Below, piece after piece: positions 16,249-24,473 of a stretch of 64,000 nucleotides of DNA. Position 1 is the stretch's first letter, and every line of letters starts with the position of its first letter. Where the stretch lies: IMG/VR virus record IMGVR_UViG_3300049783_001426, positions 21,639 through 85,638 of that record. One strand, 5' to 3'. This DNA comes from a virus. The notes beneath the pieces were generated by a model. The model was not told where the DNA came from, made no database searches, and saw only the letters and a program-made list of their open reading frames with translations. A program made the translations under genes and the position numbers.

Positions 16249-16422
16249 ATGAAGAAAATAATAAAAGTAAAACGTCATATTAAAAGTGATGGTTCGGTTG
16301 TCGAGTCATATAACCGAACTATAGACACGAATGATGTAAAATCGCTAAGTTTCTCTATCAAGAAGAAAAGATTAGAAGAAGAACAAGCAAGTATATTAAA
16401 TTCATTCAGAGAGGAGGATTAA
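16249..16422 (+). CDS. small basic protein, 57 aa
   Basis: An ATG just after the terminator opens a frame of 57 Lys/Glu-rich residues whose end (SFREED) carries the strong AGAGGAGG ribosome site for the next gene. The stop and the next ATG overlap (TAATG at 16420-16424). This tight coupling supports a real gene that sets RNase H expression. Confidence 0.65.
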   Translation: MKKIIKVKRHIKSDGSVVESYNRTIDTNDVKSLSFSIKKKRLEEEQASILNSFREED

Positions 16423-17357
16423 TGGCAATATATCTAGATTTTTCGGGTAGTATGTTTGCTGCATTGCATGTGGACTTAAAGGCTGGAGAGAAACCTGACC
16501 CTGATTATTTACGGTATCTAATATTAAATAATATTAGATTCTATAATAAAATGTTTAGTAGTGAGTTTGGGTTGATGCATATATGCCTAGATTCTAGTTC
16601 ATGGCGCGATGGTGTATTCCCGCAGTATAAATATGAAAGACGGGCGAACAGAGCAGAAGATAATAATGATTGGGAACAAATATTTGACCACATCTATACA
16701 ATACAATCTGAAATTAAAGAACATTTACCATTTCCGGTAATACAGGCTGACGGCGCAGAAGCAGATGATATAATTGGTGTCCTATGTAGTTCCAACACAG
16801 AGCCTAGCATTTTAGTTTCTAATGATAAAGATTTCGCTGCTTTACTCAAACACAAGCACGTTAAGCGTTATAGGCCCATAGTTAAAGGTGTAGAAAAAAC
16901 CCCGATAACTGACCCAGAAAGGTTCGAGTTTGACTTGATACTCAGTGGTGATAAATCTGATGGAATTCCATCTGTACGCTGCCATGACGATTTTTATGTA
17001 GAACAACACAGGGCTAAGTTAGCCAATGAAGCAATAGTGCGAGCGCCACCTGTCAGTGCAAAATTAAAAAACTCTTGCTATGAAGCTTTTAATAAAAGCG
17101 AAGAAGAACTGGAAATAGTAATGGGTAAGTTTTTATATAAAAATTATTTAAGGAACCAATTATTAATATCATTGGATTATGTCCCAGATGATGTTAAGGT
17201 TGCTATCCATAAATCAGTGCGGGACGCGTCACCAGCAAAAATAATGAAGACTTTAAATTTTCTTATGCAAAATCGTATGCAACGCCTTGTTGCTGAAATT
17301 AAAGACTTTACTCCAAACCAAACCCCACGGAAAGTAACATCCGTGTTTGATATATAA
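16422..17357 (+). CDS. rnh: RNase H / 5'-3' exonuclease (T4 Rnh-like, FEN family)
   Basis: Acidic metal ligands appear in order: YLDFSGSMF at the start, CLDSSSWRDGVFPQYKYERRA, GAEADDIIGVL, VSNDKDFAALL, and SGDKSDGIPSVR. This is the T4 RNase H arrangement (LIDFSQ, YEADDHIAVL, SSDGDFTQL, KGDKKDNVASV). Length 311 against 305. It removes RNA primers and adjacent DNA from lagging-strand fragments, with gp32 and gp45 encoded on either side. Confidence 0.92.
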   Translation: MAIYLDFSGSMFAALHVDLKAGEKPDPDYLRYLILNNIRFYNKMFSSEFGLMHICLDSSSWRDGVFPQYKYERRANRAEDNNDWEQIFDHIYTIQSEIKEHLPFPVIQADGAEADDIIGVLCSSNTEPSILVSNDKDFAALLKHKHVKRYRPIVKGVEKTPITDPERFEFDLILSGDKSDGIPSVRCHDDFYVEQHRAKLANEAIVRAPPVSAKLKNSCYEAFNKSEEELEIVMGKFLYKNYLRNQLLISLDYVPDDVKVAIHKSVRDASPAKIMKTLNFLMQNRMQRLVAEIKDFTPNQTPRKVTSVFDI

Positions 17358-17366
17358 GGATTTGTT

Positions 17367-18071
17367 ATGAAAATCTCAGATGAGACTATAGTAATTTTAA
17401 AAAACCTTGCGACTTTTAATAATCATCTCGTCGTTAAGGCGGGTAATGTTATCAGTACAGTGAATGAAAAGAAAAGCACATTAATTAAAATTGTTGTGCC
17501 AGAAGAATTTCCAATAGAATTTGCACTGCATGATTTATCTGGATTACTGAAGACGATTACATTGTTTGAAGATCCCGATTTTGTTTTTGGTGATAATTCA
17601 ATAGTAATTAGTGATTCCAGTGGGACAACCCAAGAATATTATTACTCGGACAAAGATAAACTCATCTGGGATGAGCGAGATATTACTTTCCCTGAGTGTG
17701 ATATCTCGGTAACAATTACATGTGATGTTTTAAAGAAAGTCATTAAAGCTGCTGGTATAAATGGGTTTGAAGATATTGCTATTGTCGGCGAAGACGGTAA
17801 AGTATTCTTGCGTACATTAGATAAAGAAAAAGCGACGGGCGATAACTTAACTAAAAGTAAGCGCACGTTTAGTGTATTGATTGGTGAAGAGGATAAAGGT
17901 GAATTTACTGTATTCCTCAAGCACATGAAGAAGGGTGGCAATAAGCTATCGTTTCTGCCGTTAGATTATGAACTTTCTATTTCTAATAAAAAAATAGTAA
18001 GGTTTGTATCTAACGTAGAACAATATTCAATAAGCTACATTATGGGAATAGAAGCAGATTCTGTGATTTAA
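17367..18071 (+). CDS. 45: sliding clamp (gp45-like)
   Basis: 234 residues (T4: 228) with the clamp layout: N-terminal ISDETIVILKNLATFNNHLVVKAGN, an EFPIEFALHDLSGLLKTITLF segment and a second-half repeat ending with the VEQYSISYIMGIE strand. It forms the ring that tethers the polymerase and, in T4, also activates late transcription. Position after RNase H and near the clamp loader supports this. Confidence 0.88.
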   Translation: MKISDETIVILKNLATFNNHLVVKAGNVISTVNEKKSTLIKIVVPEEFPIEFALHDLSGLLKTITLFEDPDFVFGDNSIVISDSSGTTQEYYYSDKDKLIWDERDITFPECDISVTITCDVLKKVIKAAGINGFEDIAIVGEDGKVFLRTLDKEKATGDNLTKSKRTFSVLIGEEDKGEFTVFLKHMKKGGNKLSFLPLDYELSISNKKIVRFVSNVEQYSISYIMGIEADSVI

Positions 18072-18077
18072 TGGCAT

Positions 18078-18120
18078 TGCAATATAGTTACTAAATTATA
18101 ATACGGGTAATTATATTGCA
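18078..18120 (+). promoter_or_regulatory. 15-bp dyad with a TATAAT box in its loop
   Basis: Bases 18078-18092 pair with 18106-18120 over 15 positions (two G-T wobbles), and the loop holds TATAAT at 18097-18102. A weak -35 (TTGCAA at 18077) overlaps the left arm. No T-run follows, so it is more likely an operator/promoter than a terminator. It precedes the lipoprotein at 18154. Confidence 0.55.
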
Positions 18121-18153
18121 TTACATATACCTGAAACATCAAATGGTGAAAAA

Positions 18154-18423
18154 ATGATTAAAAAAATGTTATTAGCTAGCTCAATTACAACAATTCTTCT
18201 GGGTTGCGGTGAGGCCGAACAAAAAGATATTGATGCCCATTTAAACCGCTCATTAATTAAATTTACTGAGTCATCTGGAGTCGAATGTATTTTTATTCCA
18301 ACGGGTGGAATTTCTTGTAATTGGGATAAGTACAATAAATTAATTGAAAAATGCCAACAGGAATATCTAAATTTTCCAGATATTGAAGGGCGGTGTGAGG
18401 AAGTGGTCAAAAATAATGACTAA
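18154..18423 (+). CDS. small lipoprotein, 89 aa
   Basis: A signal peptide ends in the lipobox ILLGC (Cys18). The mature part is short with three Cys (VECIFIP, ISCNW, EKCQ), a helical segment and one more Cys near the end. It may modify the host envelope, for example in superinfection exclusion, but nothing specific shows this. The next gene overlaps its end by eight bases. Confidence 0.7.
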   Translation: MIKKMLLASSITTILLGCGEAEQKDIDAHLNRSLIKFTESSGVECIFIPTGGISCNWDKYNKLIEKCQQEYLNFPDIEGRCEEVVKNND

Positions 18424-18772
18424 TAACAACAAAGAATTAATAAGGCCACATGTAAATGTTGGTACAATTGGCCACATCGACCATGGCTTTTCTAGGATTA
18501 TGACTACCTTAGCGCACCATTCTAAAGCGGTTGCAGTCGTAACAACTGGCGACTATATTGATCCCACACTTTGGACCCCAGAAGACCAAGCCAGACTTTT
18601 AGTTGCTATAAAAGAAGTTCATAAACTATGCGACCCAATTGATAATGTGAAAATTGACCGTGACGGTATTGTTTCATTGGACTTAACTAAGAAGTCAGTT
18701 AGGGAGAAAGTCGCGCTACAGGCTAAAAGATTTGCTGTAATAAAAACCAATAAACCAAAGCGGAGAAAATAA
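18416..18772 (+). CDS. EF-Tu N-terminus-like protein with a lost P-loop lysine, 118 aa
   Basis: Residues 10-24 read RPHVNVGTIGHIDHG, nearly identical to the start of elongation factor Tu. EF-Tu continues KTTL, whereas here FSR follows, so the GTP-binding lysine is gone. The rest (KSVREKVALQAKRF..KPKRRK) is not EF-Tu. Short phage proteins carrying this EF-Tu-like start are known; here the nucleotide site appears dead. The ATG at 18416 overlaps the lipoprotein end. Possible roles are mimicry of EF-Tu or binding to its partners (inference). Confidence 0.7.
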   Translation: MTNNNKELIRPHVNVGTIGHIDHGFSRIMTTLAHHSKAVAVVTTGDYIDPTLWTPEDQARLLVAIKEVHKLCDPIDNVKIDRDGIVSLDLTKKSVREKVALQAKRFAVIKTNKPKRRK

Positions 18773-18774
18773 TA

Positions 18775-19125
18775 ATGGATAAAAATATAGTACATGTAAA
18801 GAGTAACGTCATATACAAAATAAAGGGAGTATTAAAGGCTAAAATTAATGGGGCGTGGGTCACATTGAATTTCGAAAATGATGCACTAGAGCAATTCGCA
18901 AAAAAAGAAAATGACTTTGATGGATTTCTTGATGTGGAGCCTGACTTTAGTGCAAATTTGGGTGCTCATATTAAGGAACAAGGCTGTTTACAGATAGATA
19001 CTTCTGCTAGATTAAGCCTTGCAGCTAAAACTCTATTAGATGAAGCAATTTCATTAGTAAAAGCAGGATTGTTGGTTGAAATTTCAGGTATACATAAAAT
19101 TAGAACATTTTCGCTAGGGAAATAA
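18775..19125 (+). CDS. hypothetical protein, 116 aa
   Basis: Soluble, beta-rich start followed by a long helix (SLAAKTLLDEAISLVKAG). No family recognised. Closely spaced between the EF-Tu-like gene and dNMP kinase. Confidence 0.7.
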   Translation: MDKNIVHVKSNVIYKIKGVLKAKINGAWVTLNFENDALEQFAKKENDFDGFLDVEPDFSANLGAHIKEQGCLQIDTSARLSLAAKTLLDEAISLVKAGLLVEISGIHKIRTFSLGK

Positions 19126-19127
19126 TA

Positions 19128-19700
19128 ATGAATTTAATAGGACTATGTGGAAGAGCTGGGAGCGGTAAAGATTTTTTGGCTGATAAATTAGTCAGAGATT
19201 ATGGGTATACTAAGATAGCATTTGGCACGGAGCTAAAGGTTATTGCAAATTCAATTTACCCGTGGGTGGATTTGGATTATTTGCATGGCGAGAAAGAGGT
19301 GCCCATAAACCATTCAGAGAATCACCTAAAAAAGACACCAAGGGATATATGGTTACATTTAAATAAACTTAGGGAGATGGATAATAATGTATTTACGAGG
19401 GGCACAAAACTAAAGATAGAAGCACTTATTGCGGCTGAAAAAAATATTGTAGTTACTGATATAAGAAAACAAAACGAACTTGATTTGTTGCGTAACTTAA
19501 AGTTTATTACCATTAAAATAAAAAGTCACATACATGATATACATAAAATTGAATCTGAAAATAGACTAGATTTATTTAAATGTGATTATGGTTTCTTTAA
19601 TCAAAAACACGGTGGGTTAGAAAAATGGGTCAATGCATTTAAATCTATATGTTTAAATGAGGCAATCAAAAACTTTAATTCGATAACTCATGGCACTTGA
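19128..19700 (+). CDS. deoxynucleoside monophosphate kinase (gp1-like)
   Basis: The P-loop GLCGRAGSGKD is at residues 5-15, followed by DKLVRDYGYTKIAFGTELK as in dNMP kinases, and later VVTDIRKQNELDLL (acidic and Arg residues of the acceptor site/LID). Length 190 against 241 in T4 gp1. It would phosphorylate dNMPs for phage DNA synthesis. Its end overlaps the uvsW start by 11 bases. Confidence 0.78.
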   Translation: MNLIGLCGRAGSGKDFLADKLVRDYGYTKIAFGTELKVIANSIYPWVDLDYLHGEKEVPINHSENHLKKTPRDIWLHLNKLREMDNNVFTRGTKLKIEALIAAEKNIVVTDIRKQNELDLLRNLKFITIKIKSHIHDIHKIESENRLDLFKCDYGFFNQKHGGLEKWVNAFKSICLNEAIKNFNSITHGT

Positions 19701-21231
19701 TTGCAAGGTATACTTTATCAAAAAAGATGAGGTGTATGGTCAAATACAAACTGAAGATTTTGATTTTCTCTGTCAATTAAGAAACCACTTTTCTTTCTTT
19801 GTTGATGGGTATAAATTTCAGCCAAGTTACAAGAATGGATTCTGGGATGGAAAGAAAAGACTACTTTCGGAAAGTGGTAAAATGCATCTTGGACTTTGGC
19901 CTGAAGTAGTTAAGTTCTGTAAGTCGTATGATCAACCGTATAAAATTGACCCAAAAATCAAAAAGTTTAATTTAGATGATACTAAATTTCAAGTATTTGT
20001 GGATAAATTAGATACACGGGATGATGGAGAAAAAATCCCACCCTACGAATATCAGGTAACGGCAGCAAGAAAATCACTAGAGTGGCAGAGGTGTATATTA
20101 CTATCACCAACCAGCTCAGGTAAAAGTTTAATCCAATATATTTTAATTCGAATGTACGAACGGGTTGTACCGAAGCAGAAAATACTAATGGTGGTGCCTA
20201 CCATAGCATTAGTGTCTCAGATGGCCGACGACTTTAATAATTATAGCTCCGATATAGAATGGAGTGCATACGACGAAATTCATCAAATTACAGCTGGTGT
20301 GGACAAGGTAACTGGTAAGAAGATAACCATATCAACATATCAGTCATTGGCGAAGCAACCACCTGAATTTTTTCATGATTTTGGGGCAATCTTGGTAGAC
20401 GAGGTACACACTGCAACTAGTGTTAGTGTGATGAAAATATTAGAAAATTCAATTAATGCATCTTGGCGGGTAGGGTTGACTGGTACTCTCGATGAATGTA
20501 AAACCAACTTAATGATATTAAAGGGCTTATTTGGTCCTGTGTTTAACGTAATTTCAACAAAAGAACTGATGGACATGAATCGGGTTGCACAGCTTTCAGT
20601 AAAAGTTAAGATAATTAAACATTCAGAAGAAGATTGCAAAAATATGCGTTCTGCGCCTAGGGGAGAAGTGGACGAAAAAACAAATAAACCCAAAAGGCGC
20701 AAGGCTACATATCAGGAGGAAATTAATGAAATAATAGATAACGAAAAAAGAAATGATTATATAGTAAATTACGCAACAAAGCTTGATGGCAATTCAATTA
20801 TTATGGTTAATCGGATTGAGCATGCAAATTTATTATTTAAGAAAATTACTGAGCTGCATCCAGATAGGGATGTATTTTTATATTATGGCGATACCAAAAA
20901 GGAAGAAAGGGATCGCATCAGAAAAATAATGGAGAGTAAAGAAAATGCGATTATTATTGGGAGTATTGGCGTCCTTAGTACTGGGATTAGTGTCAAGCGT
21001 CTTCATCATCTTTTATTGTGTCATCCGTCCAAGTCTAGAATCAAGGTTCTGCAGAGCATTGGTCGAATACTTCGTAAATCTAAATACGGAAACAGTGTTT
21101 TTGTTCATGATTTTGTTGATGATTATACTATCGGGGCTTTTGTAAATTATGTTTATCAGCATGGCCAGAAAAGAGTAGAGTTTTATACTCAGCAACAATT
21201 TGATTTTAATGTCGAAAGTATAAAAATATAA
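19690..21231 (+). CDS. uvsW: UvsW-like superfamily 2 DNA/RNA helicase
   Basis: The N-terminal domain (FVDGYKFQPSYKNGFWDGKKRLL) fits the UvsW DNA-binding domain. Motif I is SPTSSGKS (from residue 139), motif II DEVH (237), motif III GLTGTLDE, motif V ISVKRLHHLL and motif VI QSIGRILRKS. Length 513 is normal. UvsW unwinds R-loops and branched DNA and drives the shift from origin- to recombination-dependent replication. Confidence 0.94.
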   Translation: MALDCKVYFIKKDEVYGQIQTEDFDFLCQLRNHFSFFVDGYKFQPSYKNGFWDGKKRLLSESGKMHLGLWPEVVKFCKSYDQPYKIDPKIKKFNLDDTKFQVFVDKLDTRDDGEKIPPYEYQVTAARKSLEWQRCILLSPTSSGKSLIQYILIRMYERVVPKQKILMVVPTIALVSQMADDFNNYSSDIEWSAYDEIHQITAGVDKVTGKKITISTYQSLAKQPPEFFHDFGAILVDEVHTATSVSVMKILENSINASWRVGLTGTLDECKTNLMILKGLFGPVFNVISTKELMDMNRVAQLSVKVKIIKHSEEDCKNMRSAPRGEVDEKTNKPKRRKATYQEEINEIIDNEKRNDYIVNYATKLDGNSIIMVNRIEHANLLFKKITELHPDRDVFLYYGDTKKEERDRIRKIMESKENAIIIGSIGVLSTGISVKRLHHLLLCHPSKSRIKVLQSIGRILRKSKYGNSVFVHDFVDDYTIGAFVNYVYQHGQKRVEFYTQQQFDFNVESIKI

Positions 21232-21246
21232 TTTGATTTAATCGTA

Positions 21247-21267
21247 GAGGTGAGTTATTCTCGCCTC
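21247..21267 (+). other. hairpin after uvsW
   Basis: GAGGTGAG-TTATT-CTCGCCTC forms an eight-pair stem between uvsW and the next gene. No T-run follows, so termination is doubtful. Confidence 0.45.
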
Positions 21268-21293
21268 CACAATCAATAAAGAGTCAAAATATT

Positions 21294-21581
21294 ATGCCAC
21301 AAGTTAACAATTATAATTATGGTGTATGTGATACTAATGAAGTATTTATACAAACAGAGCCGCGTCAATTGGATTCCAATAAAGGTAAAGTCTATCTCCG
21401 GAAATGTGATTTAGTTGCACTAATTCAGCTACTAGAAGACGATGAGGCGGGGGACACTATGGGTAATCTATCAGTATCAATATTACAAAAAGAGCGCATA
21501 GCAGAATTAGAACGTAAAGTTGCCCGATTACAAAGAGCAAAGGCAGCGTTTAATGCTCACAAAAATAGCGGAGGGTGGTAG
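21294..21581 (+). CDS. hypothetical coiled-coil protein, 95 aa
   Basis: The C-terminal half is a short coiled coil (QKERIAELERKVARLQRAK) ending in a Gly-Gly-Trp tail similar to the small paralogs near 895. No known function. Confidence 0.65.
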   Translation: MPQVNNYNYGVCDTNEVFIQTEPRQLDSNKGKVYLRKCDLVALIQLLEDDEAGDTMGNLSVSILQKERIAELERKVARLQRAKAAFNAHKNSGGW

Positions 21582-21583
21582 TT

Positions 21584-22078
21584 ATGTTAAGTTTTTTTAA
21601 GAAAATTAGTGGATTGGATTCAATAAAAGGTCATGTATTTTTGGTGGGGGATATATACCAAAAAAAGAATTATGATGAATGGCAATTAAATAATGGCCCA
21701 AAAGTGACCATAGTGGATATTAGTAGTAGGCGTGATAGGCTGAAATACAAAGAGCATTTTTCTTCGGTTGTTAGGGAGTGCAGTTATGTACGGTTTTTAT
21801 CTAAGTATAATTTAGTACCAACACAAATAACACAAATAACCCCTGACCCATATTCAGTACACCCAATTATAGTATGCAAGGAAAATGATGAGACGAACCA
21901 AAATAGCACGACGGTTGAGGTTGGCGAGGCGGTTAAGGTGGATGAGAAAGTAAAGCCAGTCGGTCCCCCAAATGAAAGATTTAGTCTTTGGTTTACAGGC
22001 AGCGAAAATTTTCCATTATTAATTAGTTGGGGTATAGTTACAATTTTATTAATTTGCATTTTAAGTGTGGTTGTATGA
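21584..22078 (+). CDS. tail-anchored membrane protein, 164 aa
   Basis: A soluble basic N-terminal part (LSFFKKISGLDSIKG...) leads to a linker rich in Val, Glu and Pro, then a C-terminal hydrophobic segment (LLISWGIVTILLICILSVVV), so the bulk would face the cytoplasm. The ATG at 21584 is chosen over an in-frame GTG at 21575. Function unknown. Confidence 0.65.
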   Translation: MLSFFKKISGLDSIKGHVFLVGDIYQKKNYDEWQLNNGPKVTIVDISSRRDRLKYKEHFSSVVRECSYVRFLSKYNLVPTQITQITPDPYSVHPIIVCKENDETNQNSTTVEVGEAVKVDEKVKPVGPPNERFSLWFTGSENFPLLISWGIVTILLICILSVVV

Positions 22079-22359
22079 ATGAATCTATTTTACTTGTAAT
22101 GAAGTGGATTAAAGACCGAAAATCCGTAAGTCGTGAAGAATTAAAAGCTAATATGGATAGGGTTAATCTAAATTATAGTAATGTTGACATCGAACATAAC
22201 GATATTATTAGATCTGAATATAAAGCTGCTTATTATTCATTGTTGTGTGCCTGTTATGCTCACGAAACAACACATTTTAATAGCGCGACTAGATGGGTTA
22301 ATGTGTACTTTAGTTTGAGTAATGAAGATTGCAATGATTACTTAGCGGAGCTAAATTAA
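22075..22359 (+). CDS. hypothetical protein, 94 aa, related to the gene at 24183
   Basis: The start MNESILLVMKWIKDRKSVSREELKANMD followed by a spaced Ala/Tyr helix and a RWVNVYF end corresponds to a common phage family (SVS-EELK-N ... A-rich ... W/Y end). The gene at 24183 has the same plan. The ATG at 22075 overlaps the previous stop. Confidence 0.65.
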   Translation: MNESILLVMKWIKDRKSVSREELKANMDRVNLNYSNVDIEHNDIIRSEYKAAYYSLLCACYAHETTHFNSATRWVNVYFSLSNEDCNDYLAELN

Positions 22360-22791
22360 ATGTATAATTTTGAAGACTTGATTTCTGAGATTACTGCGGA
22401 TAGTAAAATCGATCAAACTAACATAGAAAGTGAAATTGTTAGATGTACTAGCCTTATTGCAAAGTATTTACGAATACATCGAAAATACAAAGAGGGGCTG
22501 ATACAAATGTGGGCCAAGAGAGATGCTACCACATTAGAAAAACAAGAGTATTATGCCGGACGGGCATTAGATTATGTCTACAAAGAAAAACCTTTTAATT
22601 TAGAAGTCAAAAACGCTGTTGAAATGAAACGCTGGATTGACGGTGATTTAGATTTACTTAATATGAATAAAGTGATATTATCTGTCGAAGATCAAATGGA
22701 AAAGGTTGAGATGATGCTAGAACAACTCAAGTATCGCCCCAATCATATCCAAACAATACTACAAATTAGAATGTTTGAATCGGGTGCCTAA
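22360..22791 (+). CDS. uvsY: recombination mediator UvsY
   Basis: 143 residues (T4 UvsY: 137) in the same order: EDLISEITADSKIDQTNIESE at the start, a KYLRIHRKYKEGL segment, QEYYAGRAL (T4 DYYSGR), and the end HIQTILQIRMFESG (T4 HIQDMRAFEAG). UvsY helps UvsX displace gp32 on single-stranded DNA. It lies within one kilobase of uvsW, a T4-type arrangement. UvsX is not in this window. Confidence 0.88.
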   Translation: MYNFEDLISEITADSKIDQTNIESEIVRCTSLIAKYLRIHRKYKEGLIQMWAKRDATTLEKQEYYAGRALDYVYKEKPFNLEVKNAVEMKRWIDGDLDLLNMNKVILSVEDQMEKVEMMLEQLKYRPNHIQTILQIRMFESGA

Positions 22792-22795
22792 CTGG

Positions 22796-22816
22796 TATTT
22801 GTTGCTCAATAATTAA
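22796..22816 (+). repeat. 21-bp direct repeat, copy 1
   Basis: The 21 bases from 22796 (TATTTGTTGCTCAATAATTA + A) recur exactly at 23809-23829. There they encode the last residues and stop of a membrane protein; here they follow the uvsY stop without coding, so they may be a relic of a deleted duplicate. Confidence 0.8.
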
Positions 22817-22824
22817 GGGGTTTT

Positions 22825-23115
22825 ATGTGCGGTTCTTTTGAGACAGATGATGAAAGAAATATTATGGCGAGCAGGGATGTATTGTACGCCCATATGCTTA
22901 ATGAAGTAACTACGGTAAATAAAATAGGCCGTGATTACACACAGATGCAGAAATGGCAAGAAGAGATGGATAAAGACAATGAAAACTACATGCATCTTTG
23001 GTTCGGCACCCCCGAAGATATAGAAAAGTACCATCAGTGGCACCATGTACCTCATGAAATAATCCCTTATTGGCAGGTTTGTGTTAATAAAATAAATGAT
23101 AGCTTATCTGAGTAA
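22825..23115 (+). CDS. hypothetical protein, 96 aa
   Basis: Acidic, Met- and His-rich helical protein with a W-x-x-H motif (KYHQWHHVPHE). A ribosome site (AAGGGG) precedes the ATG. Not recognised. It sits between uvsY and a promoter. Confidence 0.6.
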   Translation: MCGSFETDDERNIMASRDVLYAHMLNEVTTVNKIGRDYTQMQKWQEEMDKDNENYMHLWFGTPEDIEKYHQWHHVPHEIIPYWQVCVNKINDSLSE

Positions 23116-23121
23116 AACTAC

Positions 23122-23150
23122 TTGACTTTTTTTTGGAAATTGAGTACACT
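23122..23150 (+). promoter_or_regulatory. sigma70-like promoter P9
   Basis: TTGACT at 23122-23127, 17 bp, TACACT at 23145-23150, about 30 bases before the ATG at 23181. Confidence 0.75.
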
Positions 23151-23180
23151 CATCACTTACTTAATTAATTAGGAAATCAA

Positions 23181-23825
23181 ATGAATATATGTGATATATA
23201 CATTACACAAGAATATCGTATGCGCCGTGACACAAGATGGATGAAATCTGGCTACAAATCACGAGCAACCATTGTTGATATAAACCTAGAGTTGGGTGAG
23301 GTTAAGTATAAAAAAGATAGCACTGGTCAATTTTATACTCAAGGAGCATCTAAATTTTTATCTAGTTATGTACCTATAATAATTTTAGATGGTACACGAC
23401 AAGATAAACCCTTGGGTGATAGTCAGCGACCGCAACCCTTAAAGGAGGAAAAGGGACTTCAGCCTGCAAAGAATCCACCTAGAATGCCACAAGTAAAACC
23501 ACCTATTTCAGAATATTTAAACGGGCAGAACATGTCAGAACAAGAAAAAATGATATTAAAGAAAGCAAAAGCGGGAGCTGGCTTAGCTAGAGCAAAGATG
23601 CTCATTGTTGATGCACGTAGGTCTGGTACTGATAAAATATTTCAATCACGAGTAGCCACTACAATACCAACACCACCACGACCACCTATTTCGGAAATAT
23701 ATGCACCAGATGACGCGAAAATTGAAGATACCGCATTTAATAAAATATTTTTTACTCCTATCTTTAATTGCATTCATTTAATTGCTGCATTTGTAGTTGT
23801 CACGTGCTTATTTGTTGCTCAATAA
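23181..23825 (+). CDS. tail-anchored protein with Pro-rich linker, 214 aa; paralog of the gene at 23842
   Basis: The start (RRDTRWMKSGYKSRATIVDINLELGEVKY) is repeated in the next gene. A long Pro/Lys-rich linker follows, then a C-terminal hydrophobic segment (FNCIHLIAAFVVVTCLFVAQ). The N-terminal beta module would face the cytoplasm. Likely a duplicated gene with an insertion of about 100 residues relative to its neighbour. Confidence 0.65.
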   Translation: MNICDIYITQEYRMRRDTRWMKSGYKSRATIVDINLELGEVKYKKDSTGQFYTQGASKFLSSYVPIIILDGTRQDKPLGDSQRPQPLKEEKGLQPAKNPPRMPQVKPPISEYLNGQNMSEQEKMILKKAKAGAGLARAKMLIVDARRSGTDKIFQSRVATTIPTPPRPPISEIYAPDDAKIEDTAFNKIFFTPIFNCIHLIAAFVVVTCLFVAQ

Positions 23826-23829
23826 TTAA
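23809..23829 (+). repeat. 21-bp direct repeat, copy 2
   Basis: Exact copy of 22796-22816. It spans the end of the membrane protein gene (LFVAQ and stop). Confidence 0.8.
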
Positions 23830-23841
23830 TTAGGAAATAAA

Positions 23842-24186
23842 ATGAATATATTTGAAAAATATTATAAACGAGGCGATACCCCGTGGTTACGGAGTGGCTA
23901 CAAGACAGAGGTGACTATTATTGATATTAACCAACATTTGGGTGAGGTTAAAATTAATGAAAGTCACACGGGTGATATTCGTACAGTTCTTATTACGATA
24001 TTTTTAACGCAATACGCAATAATAGTAACACCACCACCACCACCTACTACAGAAATAATGAACCCAATCCCGCCGCCAAAAATTATAAAATGTGATGATT
24101 TAAGTACTCCACCCGCGTTAGTATTAACTGCATTGATAGTTATTGTGGTGTTGACTACATTACTAGTTTGGGGCATGAAAGGATGA
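23842..24186 (+). CDS. tail-anchored protein with Pro-rich linker, 114 aa; paralog of the gene at 23181
   Basis: The N-terminal DTPWLRSGYKTEVTIIDINQHLGEVK matches the preceding gene, followed by a short Pro-rich stretch (PPPPPTTEI) and a C-terminal membrane segment (ALVLTALIVIVVLTTLLVWG). The stop overlaps the next ATG. Confidence 0.65.
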   Translation: MNIFEKYYKRGDTPWLRSGYKTEVTIIDINQHLGEVKINESHTGDIRTVLITIFLTQYAIIVTPPPPPTTEIMNPIPPPKIIKCDDLSTPPALVLTALIVIVVLTTLLVWGMKG

Positions 24187-24473
24187 GTGCCCATATTCAA
24201 CTCATTAAAAAATTTCTAAATGATTATAGTTCAGTTAGCCCAGAAGAATTAAAAGAGAATTTGTTATCTGCTGATATAATCACAAAAAACAAATACAAAA
24301 GTGCCGATGGGTTTACCTACAAGCTAATTCTTGATGGTAGGACTGCTAGGGCTGTCAGGAATGCAGCATCAGCAGCATGTGACTTATGTGGTGCCGTTGA
24401 TAAGGATTTTAGAATGTCTGCCATTTCGTCTGTTCATTTTTGGATTAATAAATATGAGGAATTATCAAAATGA
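24183..24473 (+). CDS. hypothetical protein, 96 aa, related to the gene at 22075
   Basis: SSVSPEELKENLLSADI followed by an Ala-rich helix (ARAVRNAASAACDL) and a W-containing end (SSVHFWINKYEEL) matches the 22075 gene in plan. The ATG at 24183 is chosen because it overlaps the preceding TGA. It overlaps the CCA enzyme start by four bases. Confidence 0.65.
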   Translation: MSAHIQLIKKFLNDYSSVSPEELKENLLSADIITKNKYKSADGFTYKLILDGRTARAVRNAASAACDLCGAVDKDFRMSAISSVHFWINKYEELSK

